A DNA stretch of 64,000 nt from Vibrio harveyi NBRC 15634 = ATCC 14126 = KCTC 12724 (GTDB taxonomy: Bacteria; Pseudomonadota; Gammaproteobacteria; Enterobacterales; Vibrionaceae), in NCBI RefSeq assembly GCF_001591145.1, contig NZ_BCUF01000021.1:1-64000 (forward strand), read 5' to 3'. The notes beneath the pieces were generated by a model. The model did no database searches, was not told the DNA's origin, and was given only the letters and a program-made list of their open reading frames with translations. Below are positions 18,837 through 29,579 of this stretch, piece by piece (positions within the stretch are counted from its first letter, which is position 1; every line of letters begins with the position of its first letter). The position numbers were made by a program, and so were the translations under genes.

Positions 18837-18872
18837 CCGAAAAGGACGGCTGAACCTTAATCCCCTTTCAGC

Positions 18873-19490
18873 TTAACGAGCTTTCAGATAGTTCTTTTCA
18901 AATACGCCCGGAGGCATCTGGGCGATTTGGAACTCAATCATCTTCTCAAACGCCGCCAATAAAGGTGTGAAATCTTGGTTTGGCTCTAACAAGCTTAACG
19001 CATGATACCCAGCTTCTACCGTCGATAAGCTGTTTTCAGACGGTGCTTTACGAATGGTGTAGTGACCTTGTAGATTTTCCGGCAACTTCACCGTGGGGAT
19101 AGACTGTAAATTGGTCGAAAGCTGCCACATCTTGTAAGCTTTCTTCCATGTCCCATCAAGTAAAATCAAACGAGTTTTCTTAGTAGTATCAGATCGTTCA
19201 TCTGCCAACTGAGAAAGACACAACGACTGATCTGAAGGATACAGAATAAAGTGCTGGTACGTTGCATCCTCAAGCAAGGCATTTAAAACTGAATCGTCAG
19301 AAAAATCTTCACCAATCAAGCAAGTACAATGATTTAAGCTTAAATTGAGAATCCGTGCCGTACCGAGAGGACGATGCTCTTCACTCGTATGCTGAAGGAT
19401 GATAAGTTCAACCTCGTTTGCTAGCGATACAATCCATTGGCAGATACAAGCTTTGCGCGATTTTCCACACTGAGAACAATAACGAGACAT
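18873..19490 (-). CDS. DTW-domain tRNA-uridine aminocarboxypropyltransferase (TapT type)
   Basis: A 205-residue DTW-domain protein. It begins with a four-cysteine zinc-like cluster (CSQCGKSRKACIC, residues 4-17) and has the family block ILLDGTWKKAYKM (about residues 107-120) for which the domain is named. DTW proteins such as E. coli YfiP/TapT transfer the aminocarboxypropyl group of SAM to uridine in tRNA (acp3U at position 47). The family also includes TuaA-like members, so the exact target is inferred. Convergent with dgt and divergent from the rhombosortase gene, with only three bases between the two start codons. Confidence 0.85.
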   Translation of the reverse strand: MSRYCSQCGKSRKACICQWIVSLANEVELIILQHTSEEHRPLGTARILNLSLNHCTCLIGEDFSDDSVLNALLEDATYQHFILYPSDQSLCLSQLADERSDTTKKTRLILLDGTWKKAYKMWQLSTNLQSIPTVKLPENLQGHYTIRKAPSENSLSTVEAGYHALSLLEPNQDFTPLLAAFEKMIEFQIAQMPPGVFEKNYLKAR

Positions 19491-19493
19491 AGA

Positions 19494-20045
19494 GTGAACC
19501 TTTATACATTGCTGAGCATCATCAGCGTCATCTGTTTAATACTTCAATTCGAGCCAATGGCAAGTCTAACTGAATGGCATGCATACAATATACGCCATGG
19601 TGAATGGTGGCGAATCGTAACAGGAAATTTGACGCATACCAACTTTGCTCATCTTGGTATGAACTTAGCTGGTCTATGGATTATTGGTTTTATTTTCCGC
19701 CCTACCGTGCGCAACTTTCTCATTGTGTTCATTGTCTTGTGCGCCTTTGTTGGTGCAATGAACTTGTTCACTAATATGTCGGTTTACGTTGGTTTATCAG
19801 GGGTACTGCACGGATTGTTCGGTTTCTGGGCTCTGAGTGAAGTTTTTGATGGCAGAAGAAGCAGCATGCTGCTCGTTGGTGGTCTAATTGCGAAAATCGC
19901 CTGGGAACAGTTCTACGGTCCTTCGACTAGTACAGCTGCAATGATTGGGGCTCGTGTTGCTGTTGATGCGCATTTATTTGGCGCAATTGGTGGTCTAGGT
20001 ATGGCTGGGTTAGAAAAATTGCTACACCGTCGTCTCTTTGGTTAG
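19494..20045 (+). CDS. rrtA: Rhombosortase (rhomboid-family intramembrane protease)
   Basis: A 183-residue, six-helix rhomboid-like protease. The serine-site motif is YVGLSGVLHGLFGF (GxSG, Ser followed by His two to three residues later) and the catalytic His lies in a late helix (VAVDAHLFGAIGGL). The L1-loop WR element is present as GEWWRIVTGNLTHTNFAHLGMNLAGL. Rhombosortases process proteins with a GlyGly-CTERM tail on their way to type II secretion and surface display. One probable substrate, the M6 metalloprotease at 38.1-41.1 kb, is in this window. The start is taken as GTG at 19494; an in-frame extension upstream begins with TTG and would lie wholly inside tapT. Confidence 0.85.
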   Translation: MNLYTLLSIISVICLILQFEPMASLTEWHAYNIRHGEWWRIVTGNLTHTNFAHLGMNLAGLWIIGFIFRPTVRNFLIVFIVLCAFVGAMNLFTNMSVYVGLSGVLHGLFGFWALSEVFDGRRSSMLLVGGLIAKIAWEQFYGPSTSTAAMIGARVAVDAHLFGAIGGLGMAGLEKLLHRRLFG

Positions 20046-20107
20046 CTCCCTTGGCAAAACGCTAAAAAGAGCTCTTCACACTCCATTTTCGCATTTAAGC
20101 TAACCAA

Positions 20108-20147
20108 ACAAAAAAATCCCGAACCATTAAAGAAGATTGGTTCGGGA
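20108..20147 (-). terminator. Terminator of the ComEA-like gene
   Basis: TCCCGAACCA / TGGTTCGGGA (10-bp stem, 20117-20147) with an 11-base loop, followed on the minus strand by a run of seven T. The stem may also help end the convergent rhombosortase transcript. Confidence 0.85.
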
Positions 20148-20197
20148 AAGCAGTAATAGGAAACAGAAACTTCGCTTTTTAATGGCAAGAACGTTGA

Positions 20198-20497
20198 TTA
20201 CAACAAAATACGCTCTTCATTCTTTTTCACCGTGGCATCGCCAATGCCCTTCACTTTGGTCAGATCCGCAACGGTTTTAAAAGGACCGTGTTCATTACGA
20301 TATTCGACGATATCTTTCGCTTTCTTTTCACCAATACCCTTTAGCATGGTGGCAATCTCTTGCGCTGAAGCTGTATTTACGTTTACCGTAATCTCGATAC
20401 CTTCGTACTTAGCTGCTTTTGTGTTAGCCGACTTACTCTCTTCTGCCCAGCTCATCGGTGCTAAGAGTAATAAGCACAGTGTTAACATCCATTTCAT
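20198..20497 (-). CDS. ComEA-like helix-hairpin-helix DNA-binding protein
   Basis: A 99-residue exported protein: signal peptide (about 1-18, ending SWAEE) and, after a short linker, a ComEA-type domain with two helix-hairpin-helix motifs (MLKGIGEKKAKDIVEYR and LTKVKGIGDATVKKNEE). Periplasmic ComEA binds incoming double-stranded DNA and pulls it across the outer membrane in natural transformation; V. cholerae ComEA is of this size. Single HhH paralogues also exist in vibrios, so this may or may not be the competence gene itself. It is placed after ppiD in the same direction but has its own terminator and a 145-base gap. Confidence 0.8.
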   Translation of the reverse strand: MKWMLTLCLLLLAPMSWAEESKSANTKAAKYEGIEITVNVNTASAQEIATMLKGIGEKKAKDIVEYRNEHGPFKTVADLTKVKGIGDATVKKNEERILL

Positions 20498-20586
20498 TTG
20501 AGCACCCTCCCTTGAGTTTTTGTATTAAAACGAAAACTACTCTATGCAAAGCGCTGTTTATGTTGAAGTTTATTCAAACAAAAATA

Positions 20587-20612
20587 AAACGGGCCGCGAA
20601 TGCGACCCGTTT
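20587..20612 (-). terminator. Terminator of ppiD
   Basis: An 11-bp stem with one mismatch (AAACGGGCCGC / GCGACCCGTTT, loop GAAT) lies 30 bases after the ppiD stop, followed on the minus strand by a T-rich stretch. Confidence 0.8.
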
Positions 20613-20642
20613 TAGTTAACATGCAAATTACATCAGTAATGC

Positions 20643-22502
20643 TTAGTTGCTCACAACAAAGTACTCAATGTCAGTGTTTGCGCGTAGTACAGAGATTACC
20701 GAAGTAAGATCTTGTTGAGCAGAAGCACGTTGCATTTGCATCGCAACTTGCTCTTCCAATGCGCTGTCTAGCTCAGCATGAACAGCATCAAGCTCAACAA
20801 CAACAATGTTGCCTTCTAGATCTTTAGATTGACCAAACACTGGCTTGCCATCAACAGGTTTCGCCATTGCAAATACTGTTGCTGCTAGTGGAGAGCGACG
20901 ATCAACAGACTCTTGCTCACCAAACGCCAAACCATTTTCAGCAAGAATAGCCGTGTTGCCTTCTTTCAGAGCAGCAACAACTTTCGTACCGAGTTCGATC
21001 GCACCTTGCTCGCCTTTAACGCGAGACAGTTCTGCAACCACTTGATCTTTCACTTCAGCTAGTGGAAGCACTGTTTCGTCACGAGCATCTTCGACACGAA
21101 CAACAATGATGTGCTCAGGCGCCACTTCGATTGCTTCAGAGTTCAGACCATCTTCTTTCACTTCTGGGCTCATAATTGCCTGCATCACAGCTTGGTTCTT
21201 AAGAACTTCTGGCGCATCAACTTGAGAAATGAAGTCTGTCGTCTTCACTTTTTGACCAACCGCTTTAGAAGCGTCATCTAGCGAATCTGGGTATTCAAAC
21301 GCTACTTTTTCAAGTTCGTTTTGTAGTTCATAGAACTGATCTACCGCTTTCTGGTCTACCATTTCTTGTTTAATTTCAGCTGCAACTTCAGAGAATGGTT
21401 TCGCCACTGCACCTTTTAGCTCTTCAAGCTTAATGATGTGGTAACCGAAATCTGACTTCACTAGACCAGTCATATCACCTGGGTTCTTAAGTGCAAATGC
21501 CGCTTCTTCAAAAGATGGGTCCATTACATCACGTTCGATCCAGCCTAGGTCACCGCCATTTTCAGCGCTACCAAAGTCTTCCGATTTTTCTTTTGCTAGT
21601 GTAGCAAAATCAGCACCTGCGTTTAGCTCGTCAAGAATTGCTTGCGCTTTCGCTTCATCATCACCTTCAACTAGGATGTGTGCTACGCGACGTTGCTCTT
21701 CTGTTGAGTACTTATCTAGGTGCTCGTCGTAGTATTTCTTAACTTCTGCGTCAGAAACTTGGATTTGCTTCTTAAGCTCTTCAGCAGAAAGCTCGATGTA
21801 AGCAACTTTAACTTGCTCAGGACGAGTGAAGTTATCTGGGTTTGCTTTGTAGTACTCTTGAATTTCTTCATCAGTAAGATCTACTTTCTTAGCAAACTCA
21901 GCCAAATCGATAGTGATTGTGCGAACGTCACGAGTTTGAGTGAACAGCTTGCCTTCTGCCTGAACTTCGCCAGGTAGCGTGAATTCACTTGTTTGCAGTG
22001 CGTTCAGCAGTTGCTCACGAACCAATTCACGGCGCATGTACTCTGCGAATGAGTCTGGAGAGAAGCCTGCGCGACGTAGAGACGCTTGGTAGATCTCTTG
22101 GTCGAATTTACCGTTAGATTGGAACTGAGGCATGTCTAGAATCATGCTGCGAACTTGTGCATCGCTAATGCGTAGACCTAGAGCTTCAGCTTGTTGGTCA
22201 AGTAGCACATCGTTGATCATGCGGTCTAGAACAGATTTGCGGAACGATTCAACGTATGCAGGGTCAGCCAGCATTTGAGAGAAGTAATCACCCAATTGAG
22301 CTTGCATGCGGTTACGCTCATTTTGGTATGCCATCTCAAACTCACCACGAGCAATCTCGGTGTTCCCTACTTTCGCTGCCGCGTTGTTGTTACCGCCAAC
22401 AATGTAGCTACCTACACCAGCAAAAACGAAAGAAAGGATGATAAGTCCAAGGATAATTTTGACCGCGATGCTGTTCACGCCTTCGCGTAGTCGATCCATC
22501 AT
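20643..22502 (-). CDS. ppiD: Periplasmic folding chaperone PpiD
   Basis: A 619-residue inner-membrane-anchored chaperone that works with the Sec translocon. One N-terminal membrane helix (about residues 14-35, ILGLIILSFVFAGVGSYIV) is followed by a SurA-N-like domain (about 40-170), a parvulin PPIC domain (about 265-360, with VAHILV and GDLGWIERDVMDPSFEEAAF) and a C-terminal PpiD region. The length matches E. coli PpiD (623). The usual neighbour order lon-hupB-ppiD is kept. PpiD parvulin domains are often inactive as isomerases; this is family knowledge. Confidence 0.93.
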   Translation of the reverse strand: MMDRLREGVNSIAVKIILGLIILSFVFAGVGSYIVGGNNNAAAKVGNTEIARGEFEMAYQNERNRMQAQLGDYFSQMLADPAYVESFRKSVLDRMINDVLLDQQAEALGLRISDAQVRSMILDMPQFQSNGKFDQEIYQASLRRAGFSPDSFAEYMRRELVREQLLNALQTSEFTLPGEVQAEGKLFTQTRDVRTITIDLAEFAKKVDLTDEEIQEYYKANPDNFTRPEQVKVAYIELSAEELKKQIQVSDAEVKKYYDEHLDKYSTEEQRRVAHILVEGDDEAKAQAILDELNAGADFATLAKEKSEDFGSAENGGDLGWIERDVMDPSFEEAAFALKNPGDMTGLVKSDFGYHIIKLEELKGAVAKPFSEVAAEIKQEMVDQKAVDQFYELQNELEKVAFEYPDSLDDASKAVGQKVKTTDFISQVDAPEVLKNQAVMQAIMSPEVKEDGLNSEAIEVAPEHIIVVRVEDARDETVLPLAEVKDQVVAELSRVKGEQGAIELGTKVVAALKEGNTAILAENGLAFGEQESVDRRSPLAATVFAMAKPVDGKPVFGQSKDLEGNIVVVELDAVHAELDSALEEQVAMQMQRASAQQDLTSVISVLRANTDIEYFVVSN

Positions 22503-22696
22503 AATTTAACTGCTCTCCACAATTGAAGCCGACTGCTTCTAATAGAAAATGTAATGTCGCGATAATATCAGAAAAAGAAATGCGCATCAGTAGGATGCGC
22601 ATAATTTAAGAAAGTTCGGCTCTTAGTTTGTAAAATTTTGTTCAAATCTGACTATTTGGACAAAAGTTATGCAATGGCCGTTAGCTGAACCAGCTC

Positions 22697-22713
22697 TTGT
22701 GTCTTCGACACAA
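22697..22713 (-). other. Hairpin after hupB
   Basis: TTGTGTC / GACACAA with a 3-base TTC loop begins four bases past the hupB stop. The T run lies before the stem on the minus strand, so it is not a standard terminator; perhaps a 3' mRNA stabiliser. Confidence 0.35.
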
Positions 22714-22717
22714 AAAA

Positions 22718-22990
22718 TTAGTTACAAGCGTCTTTTAGAGCTTTACCAGCTTTGAAAGAAGGTACTTTAGCTTCTGCGATTTGGATTTCTTCACCAGTTT
22801 TTGGGTTACGACCTGTGCGTGCTGCACGAGTACGTACGCTGAATGTACCGAAGCCAACAAGAGCAACTTGGTCACCAGACTGAAGCGTACCACTAACTGC
22901 TTCGATGAATGCGTCTAGAGCGCGACCAGCTGATGCTTTAGAGATGTCTGCGTTTTCTGCGATTTGTTCTACTAGTTGAGTTTTATTCAC
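22718..22990 (-). CDS. hupB: DNA-binding protein HU-beta
   Basis: A 90-residue HU protein that bends DNA and compacts the nucleoid. The full family length and signature are visible: [20 protein letters not shown] at the start, [20 protein letters not shown] (the beta-arm with the DNA-intercalating proline) and [14 protein letters not shown] at the end. It lies between lon and ppiD as in other gammaproteobacteria, with 191 bases to lon and a lon terminator between, so it is likely transcribed from its own promoter. Confidence 0.96.
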   Translation of the reverse strand: MNKTQLVEQIAENADISKASAGRALDAFIEAVSGTLQSGDQVALVGFGTFSVRTRAARTGRNPKTGEEIQIAEAKVPSFKAGKALKDACN

Positions 22991-23113
22991 TGTGATTTCC
23001 CCTTTGTGTCATCTGTGATTATTTTTGTGATGACTTTCGTTCCATAATTAAAAAAATATGCTTCAACCCTTATCCTTCAAGGGCTGGAAGCTATCGAACT
23101 TAACTTAGCGTCC

Positions 23114-23152
23114 AAAAAAAACGCTGACAAGCCTTTTTAAGCCTATCAGCGT
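23114..23152 (-). terminator. Terminator of lon
   Basis: ACGCTGA (23121-23127) pairs with TCAGCGT (23146-23152), and the stem is followed on the minus strand by seven T. Confidence 0.82.
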
Positions 23153-23181
23153 AAAGTTTTACTTATTTTTGCTACACATCA

Positions 23182-25533
23182 CTATTTTTGAGACTGAAAC
23201 TCAACGCCCGTCGGGTCTCGCTCAAGTGCAACTTTAAGAACTTCGTCGATCCACTGTACCGGGATAACCTTCAGATCCGCGATAACATTTTCTGGAATCT
23301 CTTCCAAATCACGCTCATTGTCTTTCGGAATCAGTACCGTTTTGATGCCGCCACGGTGTGCCGCAAGTAACTTCTCTTTTAGACCGCCGATAGGTAGAAC
23401 TTCACCACGTAAAGTGATTTCACCCGTCATACCCACTTCTGCTTTCACAGGGTTACCTGTCAAGCTAGAAACTAGCGCAGTACACATTGCGATACCCGCA
23501 CTTGGACCGTCTTTTGGTGTCGCACCCTCTGGTACGTGTACGTGAATATCACGTTTCTCGTAGAAGTCTGAATTAATACCCAACTTCTCAGCACGTGAAC
23601 GTACAACCGTCATCGCCGCTTGGATAGACTCTTTCATTACGTCGCCAAGAGAACCTGTCTGCGTCAACTTACCTTTACCTGGCATCGCTTCCGTTTCGAT
23701 CGTCAGTAGATCGCCGCCCACTTGAGTCCAAGCGAGACCAGTTACTTGACCAATACGGTTGCTGTCATCTGCCTTACCAAAGTCATGACGTTGAACACCT
23801 AGGTATTCTTTCAGGTTATCCATCGTAACTGTCACTGACTTCAAGCTTGAATCAAGCAGGATGTTCTTCACTGCTTTACGACAGATCTTAGAAATTTCAC
23901 GCTCTAGGCTACGTACACCCGCTTCACGCGTGTAGTAACGAATGATACCGATGATTGCAGAATCTTCGATGGTAATCTCGTTTGGTTTCAGACCATTACG
24001 CTTAACTTGCTTATCAACAAGGTGGCGTTTTGCAATGTTTAGTTTCTCGTCTTCTGTGTAGCCAGAAAGACGAATCACTTCCATACGATCCAATAGCGGT
24101 CCAGGAATGTCCATCGAGTTCGATGTAGCAACGAACATAACGTCAGAAAGATCGTAATCTACCTCTAGGTAGTGATCGTTAAACGCATTGTTTTGCTCTG
24201 GGTCTAGAACTTCTAATAGTGCTGATGATGGGTCACCACGCATATCTGAAGACATTTTGTCGATTTCATCCAGAAGGAACAGCGGGTTTTTCACACCAAC
24301 TTTCGACATTTTCTGAATTAGCTTACCCGGCAGAGAGCCGATGTAAGTACGACGGTGACCACGGATTTCCGCTTCATCACGTACACCACCCAATGCCATA
24401 CGCGTGTATTTACGACCCGTTGCCGCTGCAATTGAGCGACCTAGAGACGTTTTACCAACACCAGGAGGACCTACAAGACAAAGGATTGGACCTTTCAGCT
24501 TGTTGATACGGTTCTGCACCGCTAAGTACTCAAGAATACGCTCTTTCACACGCTCTAGACCGTAATGGTCTTCGTTTAGAATCTCTTCGGCTTTCGCCAA
24601 GTTCTTCTTCACTTTAGAACGCTTGTTCCAAGGCACGCTTACCATCCAATCGATGTAGCTGCGAACAACTGTCGCTTCTGCCGACATTGGAGACATCATC
24701 TTAAGCTTTTGCAGCTCTTGTTCTGTCTTTTCACGTGCATCCTGAGGCATTTTCGATTCTTCAATCTTTTGCTTCAGCGTTTCAAACTCGTCAGGCGCAT
24801 CTTCCATCTCACCAAGTTCTTTCTGAATCGCTTTCATTTGCTCATTCAGGTAGTACTCACGCTGAGACTTTTCCATCTGCTTCTTAACGCGACCGCGGAT
24901 GCGCTTTTCTACTTGAAGAAGATCGATTTCTGATTCCATCTGACCCATTAGGAATTCTAGACGTTCAGTTACATCAATAATTTCAAGTACTTGTTGTTTG
25001 TCCACCAGCTTAAGAGGCATGTGCGCAGCAATGGTATCTGCTAGACGCGCAGCTTCATCAATACCGCTTAGAGAAGTCAGTACTTCTGGTGGGATTTTTT
25101 TGTTTAGTTTGATGAAGCCTTCAAATTGGTTAATCGCACTGCGAACAATCACTTCTTGCTCACGCTCATCCAACTCAGGTGTTACCACAAATTCCGCTTC
25201 AGCAAGGAAGAATTCGCTCTCTTTGAAATGGTTGATTTTAGCGCGCTGCTGACCTTCAACGAGCACTTTTACTGTGCCATCAGGTAGCTTAAGAAGTTGA
25301 AGAATGGTTGCAACTGTACCTACTTCGAATAGGTCTTCAACCGTCGGCTCGTCAGTGTCAGCTTGCTTTTGTGCCACAAGCAGAACTTGTTTGTTTGTTT
25401 CCATCGCTGTTTCTAGACAGCTAATCGATTTCTCACGACCAACAAACAATGGAATAACCATGTGTGGGTATACCACTACGTCACGTAGAGGTAATACCGG
25501 GATCTCGATACGCTCGGAACGTTCCAAGTTCAT
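23182..25533 (-). CDS. lon: ATP-dependent protease Lon
   Basis: The 783-residue cytoplasmic AAA+ protease that degrades misfolded and regulatory proteins. N-terminal substrate domain ([19 protein letters not shown]), AAA+ module with Walker [11 protein letters not shown] and Walker [11 protein letters not shown], and the C-terminal serine-lysine protease domain with catalytic Ser in [11 protein letters not shown] and Lys in [10 protein letters not shown]. Length equals the E. coli enzyme (784). A sigma-32-type promoter lies just upstream (25580-25609), and a clpX terminator separates it from the clp genes, so heat-shock control independent of clpPX is likely. Confidence 0.97.
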   Translation of the reverse strand: MNLERSERIEIPVLPLRDVVVYPHMVIPLFVGREKSISCLETAMETNKQVLLVAQKQADTDEPTVEDLFEVGTVATILQLLKLPDGTVKVLVEGQQRAKINHFKESEFFLAEAEFVVTPELDEREQEVIVRSAINQFEGFIKLNKKIPPEVLTSLSGIDEAARLADTIAAHMPLKLVDKQQVLEIIDVTERLEFLMGQMESEIDLLQVEKRIRGRVKKQMEKSQREYYLNEQMKAIQKELGEMEDAPDEFETLKQKIEESKMPQDAREKTEQELQKLKMMSPMSAEATVVRSYIDWMVSVPWNKRSKVKKNLAKAEEILNEDHYGLERVKERILEYLAVQNRINKLKGPILCLVGPPGVGKTSLGRSIAAATGRKYTRMALGGVRDEAEIRGHRRTYIGSLPGKLIQKMSKVGVKNPLFLLDEIDKMSSDMRGDPSSALLEVLDPEQNNAFNDHYLEVDYDLSDVMFVATSNSMDIPGPLLDRMEVIRLSGYTEDEKLNIAKRHLVDKQVKRNGLKPNEITIEDSAIIGIIRYYTREAGVRSLEREISKICRKAVKNILLDSSLKSVTVTMDNLKEYLGVQRHDFGKADDSNRIGQVTGLAWTQVGGDLLTIETEAMPGKGKLTQTGSLGDVMKESIQAAMTVVRSRAEKLGINSDFYEKRDIHVHVPEGATPKDGPSAGIAMCTALVSSLTGNPVKAEVGMTGEITLRGEVLPIGGLKEKLLAAHRGGIKTVLIPKDNERDLEEIPENVIADLKVIPVQWIDEVLKVALERDPTGVEFQSQK

Positions 25534-25579
25534 ATAATTCTCTCTTCCGCTTTCACGTTTAACGTATTACTTAAGGCAG

Positions 25580-25609
25580 TATATGGGGGCTAATTATTTG
25601 GATTCAATA
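25580..25609 (-). promoter_or_regulatory. Sigma-32 (heat-shock) promoter of lon
   Basis: Read on the minus strand: TATTGAA (-35, against CTTGAAA), a 14-base spacer, then CCCCATATA (-10, against CCCCATNT). It starts 46 bases before the lon ATG and after the clpX terminator. Match judged by eye. Confidence 0.75.
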
Positions 25610-25619
25610 AAAGAAATAA

Positions 25620-25649
25620 AAAAAGGAGGTAATTACTTACCTCCTTTTT
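25620..25649 (-). terminator. Terminator of clpX
   Basis: A perfect 13-bp stem (AAAAAGGAGGTAA / TTACCTCCTTTTT) with a 4-base loop, 14 bases after the clpX stop; T-rich on both strands. Confidence 0.85.
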
Positions 25650-25663
25650 ATTTATGGCTGAAT

Positions 25664-26944
25664 TTATTCTGCTCCAGCTGCCTGATTATCGGCATTGCTG
25701 TAGATGAGCAATGGTTCTGATTCACCGTTAATTACTGATTCATCAATCACGACTTTACTTACGTCAGTCGCTGATGGCAGTTCATACATGGTTTCTAACA
25801 GAACGCTTTCTAAGATTGAACGTAGACCACGAGCACCCGTCTTACGCTCCATCGCTTTTTTAGCGATAGCACGCAACGCGTCTTCACGGAACTCAAGTTC
25901 TGCGTCTTCTAGTTCGAACAATGCTGCATATTGCTTGGTCAACGCGTTCTTCGGTTCACATAGGCTCTGAATTAGCGCTTCTTCATCAAGTTCTGTCAGT
26001 GTTGTTGTTACAGGCAGACGACCAATGAACTCAGGGATCAAACCGTACTTCACTAGATCCTCAGGTTCTACCTGAGTAAATAGTTCACCAACGGTTTTGG
26101 TTTCGTTCTTCGAGCGCACTTCTGCGCCAAAACCAATACCTGTGCCTGTTGCTACACGTTGTTCAATCACTTTATCTAGACCAGCAAATGCACCGCCACA
26201 GATGAACAGGATCTTAGACGTGTCCACTTGTAGGAATTCTTGCTGTGGATGCTTACGACCACCTTGTGGTGGAACCGATGCAACCGTGCCTTCGATAAGT
26301 TTTAGTAGCGCCTGCTGAACACCTTCACCAGATACGTCACGCGTAATTGATGGGTTTTCAGCTTTACGAGAAATCTTGTCAATTTCGTCAATGTATACAA
26401 TGCCGCGTTCGGCCTTCGCTACATCGTAATCACATTTTTGCAGAAGCTTCTGGATGATGTTTTCAACGTCTTCACCAACATAACCAGCTTCGGTTAGTGT
26501 GGTAGCGTCAGCCATTGTAAATGGCACATCCAGGAATCGAGCTAGTGTCTCAGCAAGCAGTGTTTTACCACTACCAGTAGGACCAATTAGAAGGATGTTA
26601 CTTTTACCAAGTTCCACACCTTCGCTCGTTGTATCACCATTGCGTAAACGCTTGTAGTGGTTATATACCGCAACTGCGAGCACTTTTTTCGCGTAATCTT
26701 GTCCGATCACATAGTCATCAAGGTGTTCACGGATCTGTTTTGGCGTTGGTAACGCTTCAGATTCTTTCTTAGGGAGAACATCCTTGATTTCTTCGCGAAT
26801 GATATCGTTACATAAGTCGACACACTCGTCGCAAATGTAAACTGACGGACCTGCGATTAGCTTGCGAACTTCGTGCTGACTTTTGCCACAGAAAGAGCAG
26901 TACAGCAATTTGCCGCTGCCGCTTTCTTTGCTTTTATCTGTCAT
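25664..26944 (-). CDS. clpX: Clp protease ATPase subunit ClpX
   Basis: A 426-residue AAA+ unfoldase that feeds substrates to ClpP. The N-terminal zinc-binding domain has four cysteines ([15 protein letters not shown], then [10 protein letters not shown]), Walker A is [10 protein letters not shown], Walker [11 protein letters not shown], sensor and pore regions are intact, and the IGF loop for ClpP docking is present as [11 protein letters not shown]. The length matches E. coli ClpX (424). It lies 71 bases after clpP in the conserved tig-clpP-clpX order. Confidence 0.97.
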   Translation of the reverse strand: MTDKSKESGSGKLLYCSFCGKSQHEVRKLIAGPSVYICDECVDLCNDIIREEIKDVLPKKESEALPTPKQIREHLDDYVIGQDYAKKVLAVAVYNHYKRLRNGDTTSEGVELGKSNILLIGPTGSGKTLLAETLARFLDVPFTMADATTLTEAGYVGEDVENIIQKLLQKCDYDVAKAERGIVYIDEIDKISRKAENPSITRDVSGEGVQQALLKLIEGTVASVPPQGGRKHPQQEFLQVDTSKILFICGGAFAGLDKVIEQRVATGTGIGFGAEVRSKNETKTVGELFTQVEPEDLVKYGLIPEFIGRLPVTTTLTELDEEALIQSLCEPKNALTKQYAALFELEDAELEFREDALRAIAKKAMERKTGARGLRSILESVLLETMYELPSATDVSKVVIDESVINGESEPLLIYSNADNQAAGAE

Positions 26945-27015
26945 TCGCTAACCTCTTAGCCTTTACTCTTTATGAATGAGTGTATATCAAATTTAGCCAA
27001 AATGCGCTGGCTAAA

Positions 27016-27642
27016 TTACTCGCCGCGATGGCTCAACACTGCATCCACAATACCGTATTCTACTGCCTGATCTGCCGACATGAAGTTGTCACGATCAGTA
27101 TCGCGCTCAATCACTTCAAGAGGCTGGCCAGTATGTTCTGCTAATAGGTTGTTTAGCTTCTGCTTGATAGTCAGGATTTCCTGAGCATGAATTTGGATAT
27201 CAGAAGCTTGACCTTGGAAGCCACCTAGTGGTTGGTGGATCATCACACGTGAATTAGGCAGAACGTAACGCTTACCTGGCGCACCACCTGCAAGCAGGAA
27301 CGCACCCATAGAGCAAGCTTGACCCATACATACTGTGCTTACATTTGGTTTGATGAACTGCATTGTGTCGTAGATAGACATACCTGCAGTCACGCTGCCG
27401 CCTGGCGAGTTGATGTATAGGAAAATATCTTTATCTGGATTTTCAGATTCTAGGAAAAGTAGCTGAGCCACGACAAGGTTTGCCATGTGGTCTTCCACTT
27501 GACCAGTTAAAAAGATCACGCGCTCTTTAAGCAAGCGTGAGTAAATGTCGTAAGAGCGTTCGCCGCGGGAAGTTTGTTCAACCACCATTGGCACTAGCGC
27601 GTCAATAATTGGCGACATTGCGTTTTTTTCTTGGTAGCTCAT
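27016..27642 (-). CDS. clpP: Clp protease proteolytic subunit ClpP
   Basis: A 208-residue serine protease forming the two-ring chamber. Catalytic residues: Ser in [11 protein letters not shown], His in [13 protein letters not shown], and Asp in the [12 protein letters not shown] segment. Same size as E. coli ClpP (207). The first residues contain a probable propeptide ([12 protein letters not shown]). Between tig and clpP a terminator-like hairpin (27664-27695) suggests a separate clpPX promoter or partial read-through from tig. Confidence 0.97.
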   Translation of the reverse strand: MSYQEKNAMSPIIDALVPMVVEQTSRGERSYDIYSRLLKERVIFLTGQVEDHMANLVVAQLLFLESENPDKDIFLYINSPGGSVTAGMSIYDTMQFIKPNVSTVCMGQACSMGAFLLAGGAPGKRYVLPNSRVMIHQPLGGFQGQASDIQIHAQEILTIKQKLNNLLAEHTGQPLEVIERDTDRDNFMSADQAVEYGIVDAVLSHRGE

Positions 27643-27663
27643 ATTCTTATGTCCCTAAAATAA

Positions 27664-27695
27664 ATGGCCCGGATGATGTGTATCATACGGACCAT
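27664..27695 (-). terminator. Terminator-like hairpin between tig and clpP
   Basis: ATGGCCCGGATGAT / ATCATACGGACCAT pair with two mismatches around a short loop. On the minus strand the stem is followed by TTATTTT, so it can end tig transcription or dampen it before clpP. Confidence 0.65.
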
Positions 27696-27747
27696 TGTTA
27701 GCAGAATAGTCGACGTTAAGTCAACCTTCTACGCAAGATATTGCTTA

Positions 27748-29052
27748 TTAAGCAGCAGGTTGTTGGTTAAGTAGCTCGTTGAAGCTTACTTCTTTCTCAG
27801 TAACCTGTGCTTTAGCGATGATCGCGTCGATAGCTTGCTCTTCTAGAGCAACGTTACGCATGTTGTTCATCATTTGCTCGTTTTGCTCGTAGTAAGCAAT
27901 AACTTCTGATGGATCTTCGTAAGCAGTTGCCATTTCTTCGATTAGCGCTTTCACTTTCTCGTCGTCAGCTTTTAGCTCTTCAGACTTGATTACTTCGCCT
28001 AGTAGAAGACCTACAACTACGCGACGTTTAGCTTGCTCTTCGAATAGTTCACGTGGAAGCTGTGCAGCTGCTTCTGGGTTACCACCGAAGCGTTGTGCAG
28101 CTTGTTGACGTAGAACTTGGATTTCTTGGTCGATAAGTGCAGCTGGTACGTCGATTTCGTTTTGCTCAACTAGACCGTCGATAGCTTGCTCTTTGATGCG
28201 GTTCTTAACAGCTTGCTTAAGTTCGCGCTCCATGTTCTTACGAACTTCAGCTTTAAGTGCTTCAACGCCACCTTCAGCAACACCGAACTTAGAAACGAAC
28301 TCGTCGTTTAGTTCTGGTAGTTCACGAGCTTCAACTTTGTTCACTTTGATTGCGAACTTAGCTGCTTTACCTTTTAGGTTTTCAGCGTGGTAATCTTCTG
28401 GGAAGTTTACGTCGATTTCGAATTCCATACCTTTAGTTTTACCTTCGATACCGTCTTCGAAACCTGGGATCATGCGACCTGCGCCCATTTCTAGTGGGAA
28501 GTTCTCAGCTTTACCGCCTTCGAACTCTTCACCGTCGATAGAGCCAACGAAATCGATGCTTACACGCTTACCAGCTTCTGCAGCTTCTTCAACTTCTGCC
28601 CAAGTAGCTTGTTGCTTACGTAGAGTTTCGATCATCTCTTCTACGTCTGCATCTTTAACTTCTGTTGTTGGTTTTTCAACAGTGATGCTGTCTAGACCTT
28701 TAAGCTCAACTTCTGGGTAAACTTCGAAAGTTGCAGTGAAAACTAGGTCTGCGCCTTCGTTGTTTTCAACTGGAGCGAAAGTTGGAGCGCCAGCTGGGTT
28801 GATTTTCTCTTTTACGATCGCTTCGATGAAGTGGCGTTGCATAACTTCACCAAGAACGTCTTGACGTACTGCTTTGCCGTACATCTTAGCAACCATTTTT
28901 AGAGGCACTTTACCCTTACGGAAACCATCGAAACGACGGTTTTTAGCGATGTTGCGTAGTTCAGCTGTTACAGCGTCTTCGATGTTTGCAGCTGGAACAG
29001 TAATGTTTAGACGGCGCTCTAGGCCTTCTAGCGTTTCAACAGTAACTTGCAT
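27748..29052 (-). CDS. tig: Trigger factor
   Basis: The ribosome-bound folding chaperone (434 residues; E. coli 432). N-terminal ribosome-docking domain with the [11 protein letters not shown] signature (about residues 44-54), FKBP-type isomerase domain (about 155-245: [34 protein letters not shown]) and a long helical C-terminal cradle. It heads the tig-clpP-clpX-lon block on the minus strand and has a long upstream region of over 500 bases. Confidence 0.97.
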   Translation of the reverse strand: MQVTVETLEGLERRLNITVPAANIEDAVTAELRNIAKNRRFDGFRKGKVPLKMVAKMYGKAVRQDVLGEVMQRHFIEAIVKEKINPAGAPTFAPVENNEGADLVFTATFEVYPEVELKGLDSITVEKPTTEVKDADVEEMIETLRKQQATWAEVEEAAEAGKRVSIDFVGSIDGEEFEGGKAENFPLEMGAGRMIPGFEDGIEGKTKGMEFEIDVNFPEDYHAENLKGKAAKFAIKVNKVEARELPELNDEFVSKFGVAEGGVEALKAEVRKNMERELKQAVKNRIKEQAIDGLVEQNEIDVPAALIDQEIQVLRQQAAQRFGGNPEAAAQLPRELFEEQAKRRVVVGLLLGEVIKSEELKADDEKVKALIEEMATAYEDPSEVIAYYEQNEQMMNNMRNVALEEQAIDAIIAKAQVTEKEVSFNELLNQQPAA

Positions 29053-29579
29053 TATTTATAAACCTCTAAAGTGGCTCGGTTTGTCCGAGCGTATGAGCGA
29101 GACTCTCCGGAGTTCACGCTTCATCCTTGTGTAGTGTCCTGTCCGAACACCTAATTTAAAATCGAGTATCGATGCTGAAAATCAACATCGGACTAATCAG
29201 TGATATCTTCGGTGTCATCACCAAAGGTATCTCCTATTAGCCTCAGGACAGAATTTTTAGACGCGACATTCTAGCGATCTGTCGCTACCCTGTCGAGCCA
29301 ATAGCCACTATGTGGACATTGTCTGCGCTAAATTCTCGAATACTGACCCCAAAATTAGCGAAAAATGCGATTTGAACACCGCTTCATCGCTGTCAGCATA
29401 TCTAGAATGGGGACAATAGCGACTTTTTCAAGAGAATCGACAGCTTTTTTTATTGAAAAGCCTAAAAAGAGATCTTGCTCTTGTTTTACTCCACAGAGTT
29501 GGAAACTAAATCCCTATTCATCTCTACAAACTATTAACATTTTCTTACGTGACAAAAGGAAGATGTCAAGGAGCGTGGG
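29053..29579. other. Long intergenic region upstream of tig and dctB
   Basis: About 527 bases between two divergent genes. It must hold both promoters. I see only short inverted repeats, for example GCGACA (29263-29268) with TGTCGC (29280-29285), and no tRNA-like fold, CCA end or convincing small ORF; a plus-strand frame at 29365-29607 overlaps the dctB start and looks like chance. A small RNA cannot be excluded by eye. Confidence 0.5.

Noticed and set aside
29053..29579. tRNA or small RNA gene before tig
   Set aside because: No cloverleaf, T-loop consensus or CCA end; only short stems.
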